Assembly: GCF_000876655.1 (NCBI RefSeq)
Contig: NZ_JYCN01000026.1
Coordinates: forward strand, 186,001 to 250,000
Source: Arthrobacter sp. SPG23
GTDB lineage: Bacteria > Actinomycetota > Actinomycetes > Actinomycetales > Micrococcaceae
DNA: 64,000 bases
Direction: 5' to 3'
Shown here in pieces: positions 24,647-32,919 of this stretch. Each line of letters begins with the position of its first letter. Positions within the stretch are counted from its first letter, which is position 1. The notes beneath the pieces were generated by a model. The model was given only the letters and a program-made list of their open reading frames with translations, searched no databases and was not told the DNA's origin. Made by a program: the position numbers and the translations under genes.

Positions 24647-26671
24647 TCACCCCAGGAACGTGCGGTGGATGTCGCTTCCGTAGCGGCGGATGATGTCCCG
24701 CTTGGCGTTCCTGAAGGCTTCGAGGTCCCCGGCGTGGCCGTGCTGTTCGGCGCGGCGCCGGGCGAGCTCCTCCGCAATCACATCCAGGAAAAGTTCGGCC
24801 AGCAACAGCCGGGCCGAATCGCGGAAGCGTCCGCGGCCGTCGACGTACAGCTGGACCGTGGGCGCGGCGGTGTTGATGATGACCTTGCGCTCCTCTTCGC
24901 TGTAGACAGCGCGATCCGCGGTGTTGTGCAGGCTGCGGAATTCGTAGCCGGTGAAAAGGTCGACGCCGTGGTCCCGGGTCGGGCGGTGCGCCTCCCGGTG
25001 CGGCACCGACTGTGCCGGCGTTTGCGTTGCCGCCTGTGTTCCCGCATCCGTGGCGATGGCGTGGTGCGGCGGCTGGTCGGCGCTGCGGCGGGAGGCGTGC
25101 TCGGCAATGACGATTTCACAGAGCGCCCAATAGTCGCCGGCCCGGACGGTGATCTCGCCCCGGTCGCCCGGCTGGTCCCCGGTCACGGTCCACTCCAGCC
25201 GCTGCATCTCCCCCAGCGCGCCGACGGCTATCGGGGCCGGTTCAGGGTCGATCCGCATCGAGCCGGGCAGGTCCACCGCGAAGGTGAGCGTCCCGCCGTC
25301 GGGCAGCCGGGCCGGATCCAGCAGCAGCGCCACGTGGAACGGGTGCCCGGGCGGGCGGTAATAGAAGGGCGTGGTGAACCGCAGGGCAGCGGGTGCCGGC
25401 TCGGGTGCCGGCGAGCCGTCCCCGTTGCGGAGCGGCAGCGCCGTCTCCAGCCCCAGGTCGACGACGGCCGCCTCGCTCATGTGCTGCAACAGGTGCTCGA
25501 TCATCTCGGCGGTGCGCCCGGACGTGGTGGCGCGTTCCAGGTGCGTGAGCTTTTCCTTCTCGGCCTGCACGGCGTCGGCGATCATCCGGCTGACGGAGCG
25601 GGAGAACGCCGCCACGAAGGGGTCCTTGAGGTTCAGCCCCTCCCGCTCGTCGCTGATGATCGCCTTGCCCCGGCCCAGCATCTCGGTCAGCGCCGGACAC
25701 CGCACCGTGCCGAAGAGGTATTCCGTGCCCACCTGGTTCTCGAACTCGAACAGCTGGCAGTCGAGCACTGCCATGCCGGATTCCACCACCAGGCCGGCCG
25801 TGCGTTCGTCGCCCTTGAGCGTCAGCTCCACGTCCCGGGCCCGCTTCAGCGTGAGCGTGAACGGCCACTCCTCACCGTCAAGGCTGAAACTGCCGGGCCG
25901 GTCCGGGCCGAGGAGCAGGGTGGCCGGGGGCTCCTGGAAGCGGATGCTTTCGATGCCATGGTCCTCGGCGCCGGGGTGTCCGTGCACCAGCTCCACCTCG
26001 CGCCGCTCCAGCACATCGCGCAGGTAGATGTTGTCCGAGAGCAGCTGCAGCAACGTGGCGTGCTGGGTGATGGTGACGTGCGGATTGTCGACGACGATCG
26101 TCACCCGGGTGCCGTTGCCGGCGGTAGTTCCGGTGCTGGGAACGGCGTTTCCGTCGGTGGGGGTGCCGTCCGCCGGGCCGCCAGCGGGAATCCCGAGCCG
26201 GGCGTAGTCGGCGGGAAAGGCGCGGCGGTCCGAGCCGTCGTCGTCGTAGAGGTAGCCGCCATTCTCGCCTCGGAAGACGTCGATGCGGGTGAACCGGCCG
26301 TTCTGGATGGTCTCGATCCAGCCGTGGCCCAGGCCGAAGATGGCCTGCTTGAGCCCGCGGCCGAAGTAGCCGCGGCCGGTGCCCTCGCCGCGGGAAAGAG
26401 GACTGTGGGCGCCGCCGTAGCTGAGGATGCGCCCGGCCTGTTCGAAGGACATACCCTCGGCCTGGTCGCCTACTGTGAGCACGGCCCCGGCGTGGTGGCG
26501 CTCGTAGCCGACGTGGATCCGGCCGGTGACCTGGGTGCCGGACTTCTCCAGCCGGGCGTAGCTGTCGTCGCTGTTGGTGATCAGCTCCACCAGCGCCTTC
26601 TCCACCGAGGCGAAGCGCCGCGAGTCGATCCCGATCACGCGCTGGTCCACTTGGATTTCGGCAACCGTCAT
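24647..26671 (-). CDS. stand-alone GHKL (Hsp90-like) ATPase
   Basis: 674 residues. The N-terminal ATP-binding domain has all Bergerat motifs: N-box ALVELITNSDDSY (residues 27-38, Asn33), G1 VGDQAEGMS (68-75), and the lid/G2 region TGRGYFGRGLKQAIFGLG (98-115). After a transducer-like middle part there is a beta-rich domain (PGHPFHVALLLDPARLPDGGTLTFAVDLPGS, about 455-500) and a C-terminal helical domain ending IIRRYGSDIHRTFLG. It has no HisKA, response-regulator or MutL endonuclease motif. MORC/paraMORC-like ATPases and defence-linked GHKL proteins share this layout. GAGGGA 6 nt before ATG 26671 favours that start over GTG 26689. Confidence 0.75.
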   Translation of the reverse strand: MTVAEIQVDQRVIGIDSRRFASVEKALVELITNSDDSYARLEKSGTQVTGRIHVGYERHHAGAVLTVGDQAEGMSFEQAGRILSYGGAHSPLSRGEGTGRGYFGRGLKQAIFGLGHGWIETIQNGRFTRIDVFRGENGGYLYDDDGSDRRAFPADYARLGIPAGGPADGTPTDGNAVPSTGTTAGNGTRVTIVVDNPHVTITQHATLLQLLSDNIYLRDVLERREVELVHGHPGAEDHGIESIRFQEPPATLLLGPDRPGSFSLDGEEWPFTLTLKRARDVELTLKGDERTAGLVVESGMAVLDCQLFEFENQVGTEYLFGTVRCPALTEMLGRGKAIISDEREGLNLKDPFVAAFSRSVSRMIADAVQAEKEKLTHLERATTSGRTAEMIEHLLQHMSEAAVVDLGLETALPLRNGDGSPAPEPAPAALRFTTPFYYRPPGHPFHVALLLDPARLPDGGTLTFAVDLPGSMRIDPEPAPIAVGALGEMQRLEWTVTGDQPGDRGEITVRAGDYWALCEIVIAEHASRRSADQPPHHAIATDAGTQAATQTPAQSVPHREAHRPTRDHGVDLFTGYEFRSLHNTADRAVYSEEERKVIINTAAPTVQLYVDGRGRFRDSARLLLAELFLDVIAEELARRRAEQHGHAGDLEAFRNAKRDIIRRYGSDIHRTFLG

Positions 26672-27183
26672 GCTGATTCCCTCGCTCACAACTCCGGTGT
26701 TGCTGGCAGTCTATTCGGCCCGACGGCGTGCTGGCGGGCCGATACGTGGAGCGTAGCAGTTTTGGAGTACTTGGCACGGATGCGCGAGATCGGGGCCGCG
26801 GCGGTTCCGTGAGGCAGACGTTCGTGGGATGAGAGATGAAGTGCTCGGACCGGCGACCGTGTCCGTTTCATGCTTGCGGATAAATAGGGAAAGCCCCTCG
26901 GGAGGGGCTTTCAGTGGGTTGGGCAGTTGATCTCTGGTGTTGGTCAGCGGTGATGCAGCTCCTCCTCCCCGGGCGCTGGGCGCCCCTGCCGGTTTCCGTA
27001 GTTAGAGACTCTAATAAATACCCGGGCTGATCGTCCAGCGACATGACCAAGAATTTCCGGTGGCTACACCTGGCAATTGTCCGCTCGGACAGGTACCTCG
27101 TGCGTGACTCAGTACTAGGTGACCTGACGTCACACAACGGGACGGCATCCCGATCCGGAGAGGCCACGCCCTACCCTTGACAT
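26672..27183. other. gene-poor gap with two small palindromes
   Basis: 512 nt between the divergent GHKL and lipoprotein genes. It holds a hairpin AAAGCCCCT-CGGG-AGGGGCTTT (26890-26911) and a palindrome GTGAC-N5-GTCAC (27119-27133) 50 nt before the lipoprotein start. I see no tRNA, no B12-box and no credible ORF. Confidence 0.6.
26890..26911. terminator. hairpin, orphan terminator-like
   Basis: 9-bp perfect stem with a 4-nt loop, AAAGCCCCT / AGGGGCTTT. It lies upstream of both flanking genes, so the transcript it would end is unknown. No long T run follows. Confidence 0.4.
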
Positions 27184-27741
27184 GTGACTTTGACTAAGAT
27201 CCGCACCGCCGCCGCGAGTTCCCTCGCCGCCGCAGGCCTCCTGTTTACCCTCGCCGCCTGTTCCTCACCGGCCGCCACCCAGCCGACCACCTCTGCGCCG
27301 GCTTCCCCGGCAACGTCTTCATCCAGCGCTGCCGCCGGGCCCTGCGCCGGCGTGAAGGTCATCGTCGACTCGGGCGCCCTGAAGCAGGATGCCGCTGATA
27401 CGTCCGTCTGCGTGCCGGCGGACGCGCCAATCCTCGCTTCCAAGGCGCTCGAAGAGGCAAAGGTAAAGACCGAGGGCACCGCCCAATATCCCAAGGAACT
27501 GGCGTGCCGGGTGAACGGCGTGCCCGCCGCAGACTTCGACATCACCCACAAGGGCGGCACGTACCGGGAAGACTGCAGCAAGATGCCCGCCGCTTTTGCC
27601 TACTGGGCTCTCTGGGTTAAGCCGGCTTCCGGCGACTGGGCATACGCCCAGGAAGGCCTCGCCACCCTGAAGGTGAGCCCCGGAGAGAGCCTGGAACTGC
27701 TCTTCACGGTCGACGGCGAACCGGCCGCACCCGCGGCATGA
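27184..27741 (+). CDS. lipoprotein with DUF4430-like (transcobalamin-like) domain
   Basis: 185 residues from a GTG start (the ATG 2 nt earlier is followed at once by a stop in its frame). A lipoprotein signal with lipobox LAAC places the lipid cysteine near residue 26. A Ser/Thr/Pro-rich tether follows, then a compact domain ending YWALWVKPASGDWAYAQEGLATLKVSPGESLELLF, which resembles DUF4430. DUF4430 proteins accompany predicted cobalamin ECF transporters. Its stop overlaps the ATG of the ECF gene (ATGA), so the two are coupled, and I infer it presents the vitamin to the transporter. The cysteines CAGVK, VCVPA, ACRVN and DCSK could form two disulfides. Confidence 0.75.
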   Translation: MTLTKIRTAAASSLAAAGLLFTLAACSSPAATQPTTSAPASPATSSSSAAAGPCAGVKVIVDSGALKQDAADTSVCVPADAPILASKALEEAKVKTEGTAQYPKELACRVNGVPAADFDITHKGGTYREDCSKMPAAFAYWALWVKPASGDWAYAQEGLATLKVSPGESLELLFTVDGEPAAPAA

Positions 27742-30623
27742 CCTTTCGACCCGCGCCGCTACGTGCAGGGGCGGCCCTCGCCGTCGTCTTCATCGTGGCG
27801 CGGGTCATCTACCGCGTCCTTTTCAACGGGGCAGGCATTGCCGAGCCGGTTCTGCTCGACCTGCCGGCGATTCGGCTGCCGGCCCCGTACGCCCATGTGG
27901 TGCTCCTCGGTCCGGTCACGGCGCCCGGGCTGTGGGCGGCGGTCCTGTCCGCCCTGCCGATTGCCGGGATGTTCCTTGGCTTCGGCCTGCTCAACGCCTG
28001 GGTAGACGTGGCCCGCGGCTTCGTGCACCTGGCCCGCCGCGGCCCCATGCAGGGCATGGCCCGGACGCTTGTGGTGGCTTGGGCGGCGCTCCCGGCGCTT
28101 TCCGACGCCGTGACCTCCGTGCGCCTGGCCTTCCGGTTGCGGGGCGAACGCTTCGGACCCCGCGCCCTTGTTCCCGTGCTGGAGCGCACCCTTGAGCACG
28201 CGGCCCGGGTTGCCGCAGCTCTGGAGCTGCGCGGCTTCGGGAGCAAGGCGGCACACCAACCCGGCAGAGGTACGGAAACACCGCTCCTCGTCCGGGACGC
28301 CCGGTTCCGCGTTGGTGACGCGCAAGTGAGCGTCGCCGACTTCACGCCGTCGAGCGGGTCCATCACGGTCATTACCGGGGCTACGGGCTCCGGCAAGTCC
28401 ACCGTCCTGCGTGGCATCGCCGGCCTCCTCTCGCACGTTGACGGCGGAGGCATTTCCGGCACAGTGCGCGTCGCCGGGGCGGACCGTGCCGCCACGCCGC
28501 CGCGCGATACCGCCCGCCGTATCGGCGTCGTACTGCAGAATCCCCGCGCCGCGTTCGCCACCACCCGGGTACGGGACGAGATCACCCTGGCACTCGAGCT
28601 GCGCGGCATGGCATCCGCTGCCGCCAAGGCCCGGGTGCTGGAGGTCGCGGAGGGCATCGGGGTGTCGGCGCTTCTGGACCGGAATGTCAGCACCCTCTCG
28701 GCGGGCGAGGCGACGCTTGTTGCCATCGCCGCCGCAGTGGTGGAGCAACCGGCACTGCTCCTGGTTGATGAGCCCCTGGCCGACCTTGACACCGCAGCGC
28801 GCGGACACGTCATTGCCGTGCTCAACGCCCTCGCCCGCGACGCCGGCGTCTGCGTCATCGTGGCGGAGCACCGCGCGGAGCCGCTCGTCCCGGTTGCCGA
28901 CTCGTGGTGGACCATCGACGACGGCACATTGACCCCAGCAGCAGGGGTGCCGGGTGCCGCGCCCCCGCCGTCGCGCCCTGTCGACGCCGGTCCGACGCCT
29001 GCACTGCCAGCGGACTTCGCGCCCGTTCTGACGGCCACAAAGCTCGCGGTGCACCGCAAGGGCAAGCCGCTGGTGCGCGACGCATCCCTGACCCTGCACC
29101 GCGGTGAAGTGATGGCCCTGGTGGGGCCGAACGGTGCCGGGAAGTCGTCCCTCCTGGTGGCGCTAGCGCTGGGTGAGGGCACGGTGAGTGAAGGAACAGG
29201 CAGGGCAGTAAAGCGCGACGGCGGCACGCTCGACGGCGGCCGCGTAGCCTTGGTGCCGGACGCCTCGGACGACCTCTTCACCAGGGATACGGTCGCCGGG
29301 GAGCTCCGCGCGGCCGAACGGCGGCAGTCGCGCCGAAAGAACGGCGGACAGCCCAGGCCCGGGTCTGCTGCTGCTCGCCTTGCCCGTCTGCGGGGAGACG
29401 TCCGGATTCCCATTGGGCACGAGCATCCCCGGGACCTTTCCGCGGGGGAACGCAGGATCCTTGCCATCGCACTGCAGACCATGGATGATCCCCAGGTGCT
29501 CCTGATCGATGAGCCGACGCGCGGACTCGATCCTGCGGCGCGCACAGCTGTTTCGGCCGCGCTGCGGGCTGCTGCGGAATCCGGCGCGGCCGTCCTGATC
29601 GCCACGCACGACCTCGACTTTGCCCACAGCCTTGGCGCCCGGATCCTCCCGATGCGTGACGGCGTCGCGCCTTCCCCAGCGGCTGCCAAGGCGCCGGAAC
29701 CGCCCCTGCCGCTCCCCCGGACGGTCGGCGCCGCACTAAAACCCAGGGCCGTCGTCGAACAAGACTCGCAGGCCCCGGCAAGGCAGCACCGCATCCGGAT
29801 GCCGCGGAGCGTCGAGCACGGCGTCCTCGCAGCTGCGAACGTCCTCGCCCTGGCAGCATTCTGCTGGCCTCTCCTCGCCGCGGCCTTCCCGGAGGATGCC
29901 GCCGCGGCCCTCCCCTACGCGGCGCTGGCCATTGCGCCGCTGGCCGTCGTCGCCATCGTCGTGTCCCTCGACGGCTCTGTCAGCTCCGCACATACGGTGG
30001 CGTTGCTCGGCATCCTGGCCGCGGTCGGCTCGGCGGTGCGGGTGGCGAGCACCGGCGTCGGGGGCGTGGAGGCGGTCTTTATCCTGCTGATCCTTGCCGG
30101 CCGGGCGTTCGGTGCCCGGTTCGGCATGCTCCTCGGCGCCGCCACCATCGCCCTCTCAAGTGCTTTGTGGGGCGGCCTCGGGCCGTGGACACCGTTCCAG
30201 ATCTTTGCCTGTGCGTGGGTGGGCGCGGGGGCCGGCCTGCTCCCCCGCCGGGTGCGGGGAAGAGCCGAGCTGTGGATGCTGTGCGGCTACGGTGTGCTGG
30301 CGTCCTACCTGTTCGGCCTGCTGACCAACCTGTGGTTCTGGCCCTTCGCGGTGGGCGCCGGCACCGGCATTTCCTACGTGCCCGGCGCGCCGCTGGGCAC
30401 CAACCTCAGCAGCTTCCTGCTCTACTCGCTGTTGACGTCGACGGCGGGCTGGGACACCCTGCGCGCCATCACCACCATCATCGGAATCGCTGTGGTGGGC
30501 CGGGCGATCCTGGCCGCCCTGCGGCGGGTGAAGCCGGTCTCCAGCGTCGGCGGAATATCCGGCGGACAGACCGCCCAGGGTCAATCCGCCCGGGCCAGGG
30601 ACCGGCTCTATATCGAGGTCTGA
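27738..30623 (+). CDS. single-chain ECF vitamin transporter (EcfT-A-A'-S fusion)
   Basis: 961 residues joining all four parts of an energy-coupling-factor importer. EcfT-like membrane part, about 1-165, with the coupling-helix motif VRLAFRLRGERFG. First ATPase, about 175-400: Walker A GATGSGKS near 214, signature LSAGE near 319, Walker B LLLVDEP near 341. Second ATPase, about 430-650: Walker A GPNGAGKS near 462, signature LSAGE near 567, Walker B LLIDEP near 588. S-component-like part of about six helices, 690-930, ending NLSSFLLYSLLTSTAGWDTLRAI. These parts are normally three or four separate proteins. The DUF4430-like lipoprotein partner suggests cobalamin or a related vitamin, but no riboswitch confirms it. 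Confidence 0.82.
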   Translation: MTFRPAPLRAGAALAVVFIVARVIYRVLFNGAGIAEPVLLDLPAIRLPAPYAHVVLLGPVTAPGLWAAVLSALPIAGMFLGFGLLNAWVDVARGFVHLARRGPMQGMARTLVVAWAALPALSDAVTSVRLAFRLRGERFGPRALVPVLERTLEHAARVAAALELRGFGSKAAHQPGRGTETPLLVRDARFRVGDAQVSVADFTPSSGSITVITGATGSGKSTVLRGIAGLLSHVDGGGISGTVRVAGADRAATPPRDTARRIGVVLQNPRAAFATTRVRDEITLALELRGMASAAAKARVLEVAEGIGVSALLDRNVSTLSAGEATLVAIAAAVVEQPALLLVDEPLADLDTAARGHVIAVLNALARDAGVCVIVAEHRAEPLVPVADSWWTIDDGTLTPAAGVPGAAPPPSRPVDAGPTPALPADFAPVLTATKLAVHRKGKPLVRDASLTLHRGEVMALVGPNGAGKSSLLVALALGEGTVSEGTGRAVKRDGGTLDGGRVALVPDASDDLFTRDTVAGELRAAERRQSRRKNGGQPRPGSAAARLARLRGDVRIPIGHEHPRDLSAGERRILAIALQTMDDPQVLLIDEPTRGLDPAARTAVSAALRAAAESGAAVLIATHDLDFAHSLGARILPMRDGVAPSPAAAKAPEPPLPLPRTVGAALKPRAVVEQDSQAPARQHRIRMPRSVEHGVLAAANVLALAAFCWPLLAAAFPEDAAAALPYAALAIAPLAVVAIVVSLDGSVSSAHTVALLGILAAVGSAVRVASTGVGGVEAVFILLILAGRAFGARFGMLLGAATIALSSALWGGLGPWTPFQIFACAWVGAGAGLLPRRVRGRAELWMLCGYGVLASYLFGLLTNLWFWPFAVGAGTGISYVPGAPLGTNLSSFLLYSLLTSTAGWDTLRAITTIIGIAVVGRAILAALRRVKPVSSVGGISGGQTAQGQSARARDRLYIEV

Positions 30624-30688
30624 GGACACCGCTGGGAGGCCCAACCCGCATCCAGCACTTCATCACCGCAGCCCAGCCCGACACGACA

Positions 30689-30720
30689 ACAGCCGGCACC
30701 CGCTGAGGGGTGCCGGCTGT
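30689..30720. terminator. bidirectional intrinsic terminator
   Basis: Perfect 13-bp stem ACAGCCGGCACCC / GGGTGCCGGCTGT with a 6-nt loop, between the convergent ECF transporter and N-carbamoylsarcosine amidase genes. Confidence 0.8.
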
Positions 30721-30774
30721 CGTCTGGTCGGCCCGGGGATGCCGGGCCGCGGGGCTCCGAGAGTGCGGTGCGGC

Positions 30775-31554
30775 TTAGGCCGGATCCGCGGGGCACGCCA
30801 CCTCGGGCTGGGGATCCGAGAGGGTCTTCGGGACCGTGTCCTCGAACTGCGGGAGGCGGTTCAGGTAATCCACCACCGAATCCGTGGACTCCACGTCACC
30901 GAACTTGTTGTCGATGTCGTAGAGGTTCCACTGCACGACGCCCGGGACGCGGTCGCCGATGGTCTCCCTGGGGATGATCGGGCGGAAGCCCTTCGCGATC
31001 GCGTCCTCGACGGTATGGCGCACGCACCCGGCCGCGGTCGCACCGGTCACGATCAGGGTGTCGATGCGGTTGGAGGTCAGGAAGAGCTCGAGGTTCGTGC
31101 CCGGGAACGCCGAGGCACGATTCTTCTCGATTACGACCTCGCCTTCCGCGGGAGCAATGCGGCTGTCGATCTGCGCCCAGTAGGAATCCGCCGGAAGGGT
31201 CTCCGTGGGGATCTTCGAGTACCACAGACCCATGTCGTTCGTGCCGGAGGTGGCGTCGCGGTTACGGTACACGTTCGTGGTGTAGAAGACCGGGACACCC
31301 TTGGCGCGCGCGGCCTCGTTGATCCGCTGGACGTTCGGGATGATGGTCTCCATGCCCGGGCAGCTGAACGGGTGGCCCGGACGGGTCCAGGCGTTCGCGA
31401 GGTCGATGTGGATGACGGCGGGGCGGTTGCCAAAGCCGATCCGACGCTTGAAACCGCGCTCGTTGTAGATGCTGGTTCCGGCTTCGAACGCCTCCTCCAG
31501 CACTGCTGCAAGACGGGCTTCGATGTCGTTGAACGTCTCTGTCTCTGTTGTCAT
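30775..31554 (-). CDS. N-carbamoylsarcosine amidohydrolase (EC 3.5.1.59)
   Basis: 259 residues of the isochorismatase-like cysteine hydrolase fold. It converts N-carbamoylsarcosine to sarcosine, CO2 and ammonia, the last hydrolytic step of creatinine breakdown via N-methylhydantoin. The catalytic triad is at the positions known from the crystallised Arthrobacter enzyme: Asp51 in IHIDLANAW, Lys144 in VIEKNRA, Cys177 in AAGCVRH. From memory the sequence is almost the same as that enzyme. The start is the ATG after GGAGAG. The upstream part of the open frame (to 32106) is antisense to IclR and not coding. The N-methylhydantoinase that makes its substrate is encoded at 34231. Confidence 0.95.
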   Translation of the reverse strand: MTTETETFNDIEARLAAVLEEAFEAGTSIYNERGFKRRIGFGNRPAVIHIDLANAWTRPGHPFSCPGMETIIPNVQRINEAARAKGVPVFYTTNVYRNRDATSGTNDMGLWYSKIPTETLPADSYWAQIDSRIAPAEGEVVIEKNRASAFPGTNLELFLTSNRIDTLIVTGATAAGCVRHTVEDAIAKGFRPIIPRETIGDRVPGVVQWNLYDIDNKFGDVESTDSVVDYLNRLPQFEDTVPKTLSDPQPEVACPADPA

Positions 31555-31592
31555 GGTTCTCTCCACTCTTTCGCCTTTTGTGTTTCTAAGGT

Positions 31593-31607
31593 AGCAACGA
31601 GGTTGCT
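31593..31607. promoter_or_regulatory. palindrome AGCAAC-N3-GTTGCT, possible regulator site
   Basis: 15-nt inverted repeat 39 nt before the amidase ATG, built from the same GTTGCT word that recurs in the other putative IclR sites but in the inverse arrangement. At this position it could block transcription or lie in the 5' leader. Confidence 0.45.
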
Positions 31608-31730
31608 GTAGTGGATACTGTAGCGCACGAACCGGCACAGCACCAGAGGTACCCAGAGTCTGCATCTCCACCGGACCAACTGCCCGATAGGGCGAGCATC
31701 GGCGAGTGCGTTGCTCCTGTTGTGACGATG

Positions 31731-31745
31731 TTGCTAATAATGCAG
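31731..31745. promoter_or_regulatory. putative IclR site, TTGCTAATAATGCAG
   Basis: Matches the TTGC-N7-GCA pattern found also at 34068-34082 and 43716-43730. It lies between the divergent amidase and IclR genes. Confidence 0.45.
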
Positions 31746-31956
31746 CCGATCCCTTCTGGACAAGGCAAAGGCAGGGAAGCCTGCCGTAGCTCGGATGTAG
31801 TCTGAGCGAAACACTTTGAAGGACCGCCAAGGCCAGCCTTCTGTTCGGTAATCTCTCGTCCGAAATATGGAAGCGACACCCCTCAGTGAGGCGGGTACAG
31901 ATTGCGGCATATGATGGCTCGAAAGAGTGGGCGGGATAGTCACGTAGCGCGAAAGG

Positions 31957-32766
31957 ATGAAGGTGGCAGGCAGGCCGAGGCAGGATAACGGGCAGGTCCA
32001 AGGGGCTGCGGCGTCGCTGCTGAACGGTCTTGCTGTACTGGAAGCCTTCTCGGTGCAGAATCCGGTTCTTGGTGTGACTGAGGTTGCTCAGCGCGTTGGC
32101 CTCCACAAGAGCACGGTCTCCCGCATTCTTGGCGGCCTGGCAGAAGCTGGATATGTCCAGCGGGATGAGGAGTCGGGGCGGTATCGGCTCGGCCTGAGTC
32201 TCCTTGCGCTGTCCGGCCCTTTACTGGCGGACCTGGATGTCCGGCGTGCCGCGCTTCCCTATTTGGAGCAGTTAACCGAAAGCACTCAAGAGACCAGCGC
32301 AATCTCGGTCTGGAATGGTCACGAAGCCATCGTCGTGGAGCAGGTTGCCAGCCCGAATCAGGTCAAACACACTGCCACCATCGGAACCCGGTACAACAAA
32401 TTCGAGAGCTCTTCGGTGCGGGTTTTCCTAGCGGAACTGGCGCCGGCTCTCGCGACGGAACTGATCGGCTCCGGGCAGATCCTACGCACGGCAGAAGATG
32501 GTTTACCGTTGGACCACACCGCCCACCTGCAGGAAGTAGCCCGCCAGGCATACGCCGTTAACGACGGCTCGACTACGGAGGAGGAGTTTGGGGTCTCCGC
32601 TCCGGTTTGGGATTACCGGGGCAAGGTGGTTGGGTGCATCACTTTATCCGCCCCCCGTTCCCGTGTGCACAAGCACGACACCAAGGATGCTCTGGTTCAA
32701 GCCGTACAAAAGGCTGCCTCGGAAGTATCCACCCGTTTGGGCTGGTCAGCCTCGCTTCCGGGGTGA
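31957..32766 (+). CDS. IclR-family regulator, copy A
   Basis: 269 residues. Winged HTH about 18-80 (AAASLLNGLAVLEAFSVQNPVLGVTEVAQRVGLHKSTVSRILGGLAEAGYVQRD region) and an IclR effector domain to the end (TIGTRYNKFESSSVRVFLAEL, VSAPVWDYRGKVVGCITLSAPRSRV). About 60 per cent of positions look identical to the IclR gene at 32920-33732, which faces it tail to tail, so the two arose by duplication. It is divergent from the N-carbamoylsarcosine amidase gene and probably controls it in response to N-methylhydantoin, N-carbamoylsarcosine or creatinine. Confidence 0.9.
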   Translation: MKVAGRPRQDNGQVQGAAASLLNGLAVLEAFSVQNPVLGVTEVAQRVGLHKSTVSRILGGLAEAGYVQRDEESGRYRLGLSLLALSGPLLADLDVRRAALPYLEQLTESTQETSAISVWNGHEAIVVEQVASPNQVKHTATIGTRYNKFESSSVRVFLAELAPALATELIGSGQILRTAEDGLPLDHTAHLQEVARQAYAVNDGSTTEEEFGVSAPVWDYRGKVVGCITLSAPRSRVHKHDTKDALVQAVQKAASEVSTRLGWSASLPG

Positions 32767-32919
32767 TTCGTCCACGCAGCCAGGCGAACGTCAGCCAGCA
32801 GCTGCCAATTTCGAAGGCGTGGCCCTACTTGAGGTTCCGGCGGTCCCTGCTCTGGCAAACCATCGAGGATTACGGCTCGCAGGCCCATCCACTCCTGCCC
32901 GGATCAGCAAACAGCGCCG

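Larger units (their letters stand above)
31555..31956. other. divergent promoter region of amidase and IclR genes
   Basis: 402 nt without a credible gene. It contains the palindrome AGCAAC-GAG-GTTGCT (31593-31607) and one TTGCT-type site (31731-31745), described separately, and is AT-richer than the flanking genes. It presumably holds both promoters. Confidence 0.6.

Noticed and set aside
24620..26812. Long plus-strand open frame (730 codons) antisense to the GHKL ATPase gene
   Set aside because: High-GC shadow frame: arginine/glycine-rich text without domains, no ribosome-binding site, and the opposite strand has complete ATPase motifs.
26672..27183. Possible cobalamin riboswitch or tRNA before the ECF operon
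   Set aside because: No B12-box, no cloverleaf; only a short hairpin and a GTGAC/GTCAC palindrome. The latter has the wrong spacing for a CRP/GlxR site.
27759..29794. Minus-strand open frames antisense to the ECF fusion
   Set aside because: Shadow frames of GC-rich coding sequence; the plus strand carries two complete ABC ATPases.
31586..31879. Minus-strand 97-codon frame in the amidase/IclR promoter region
   Set aside because: No ribosome-binding site, no domain, and it crosses the regulatory motifs.
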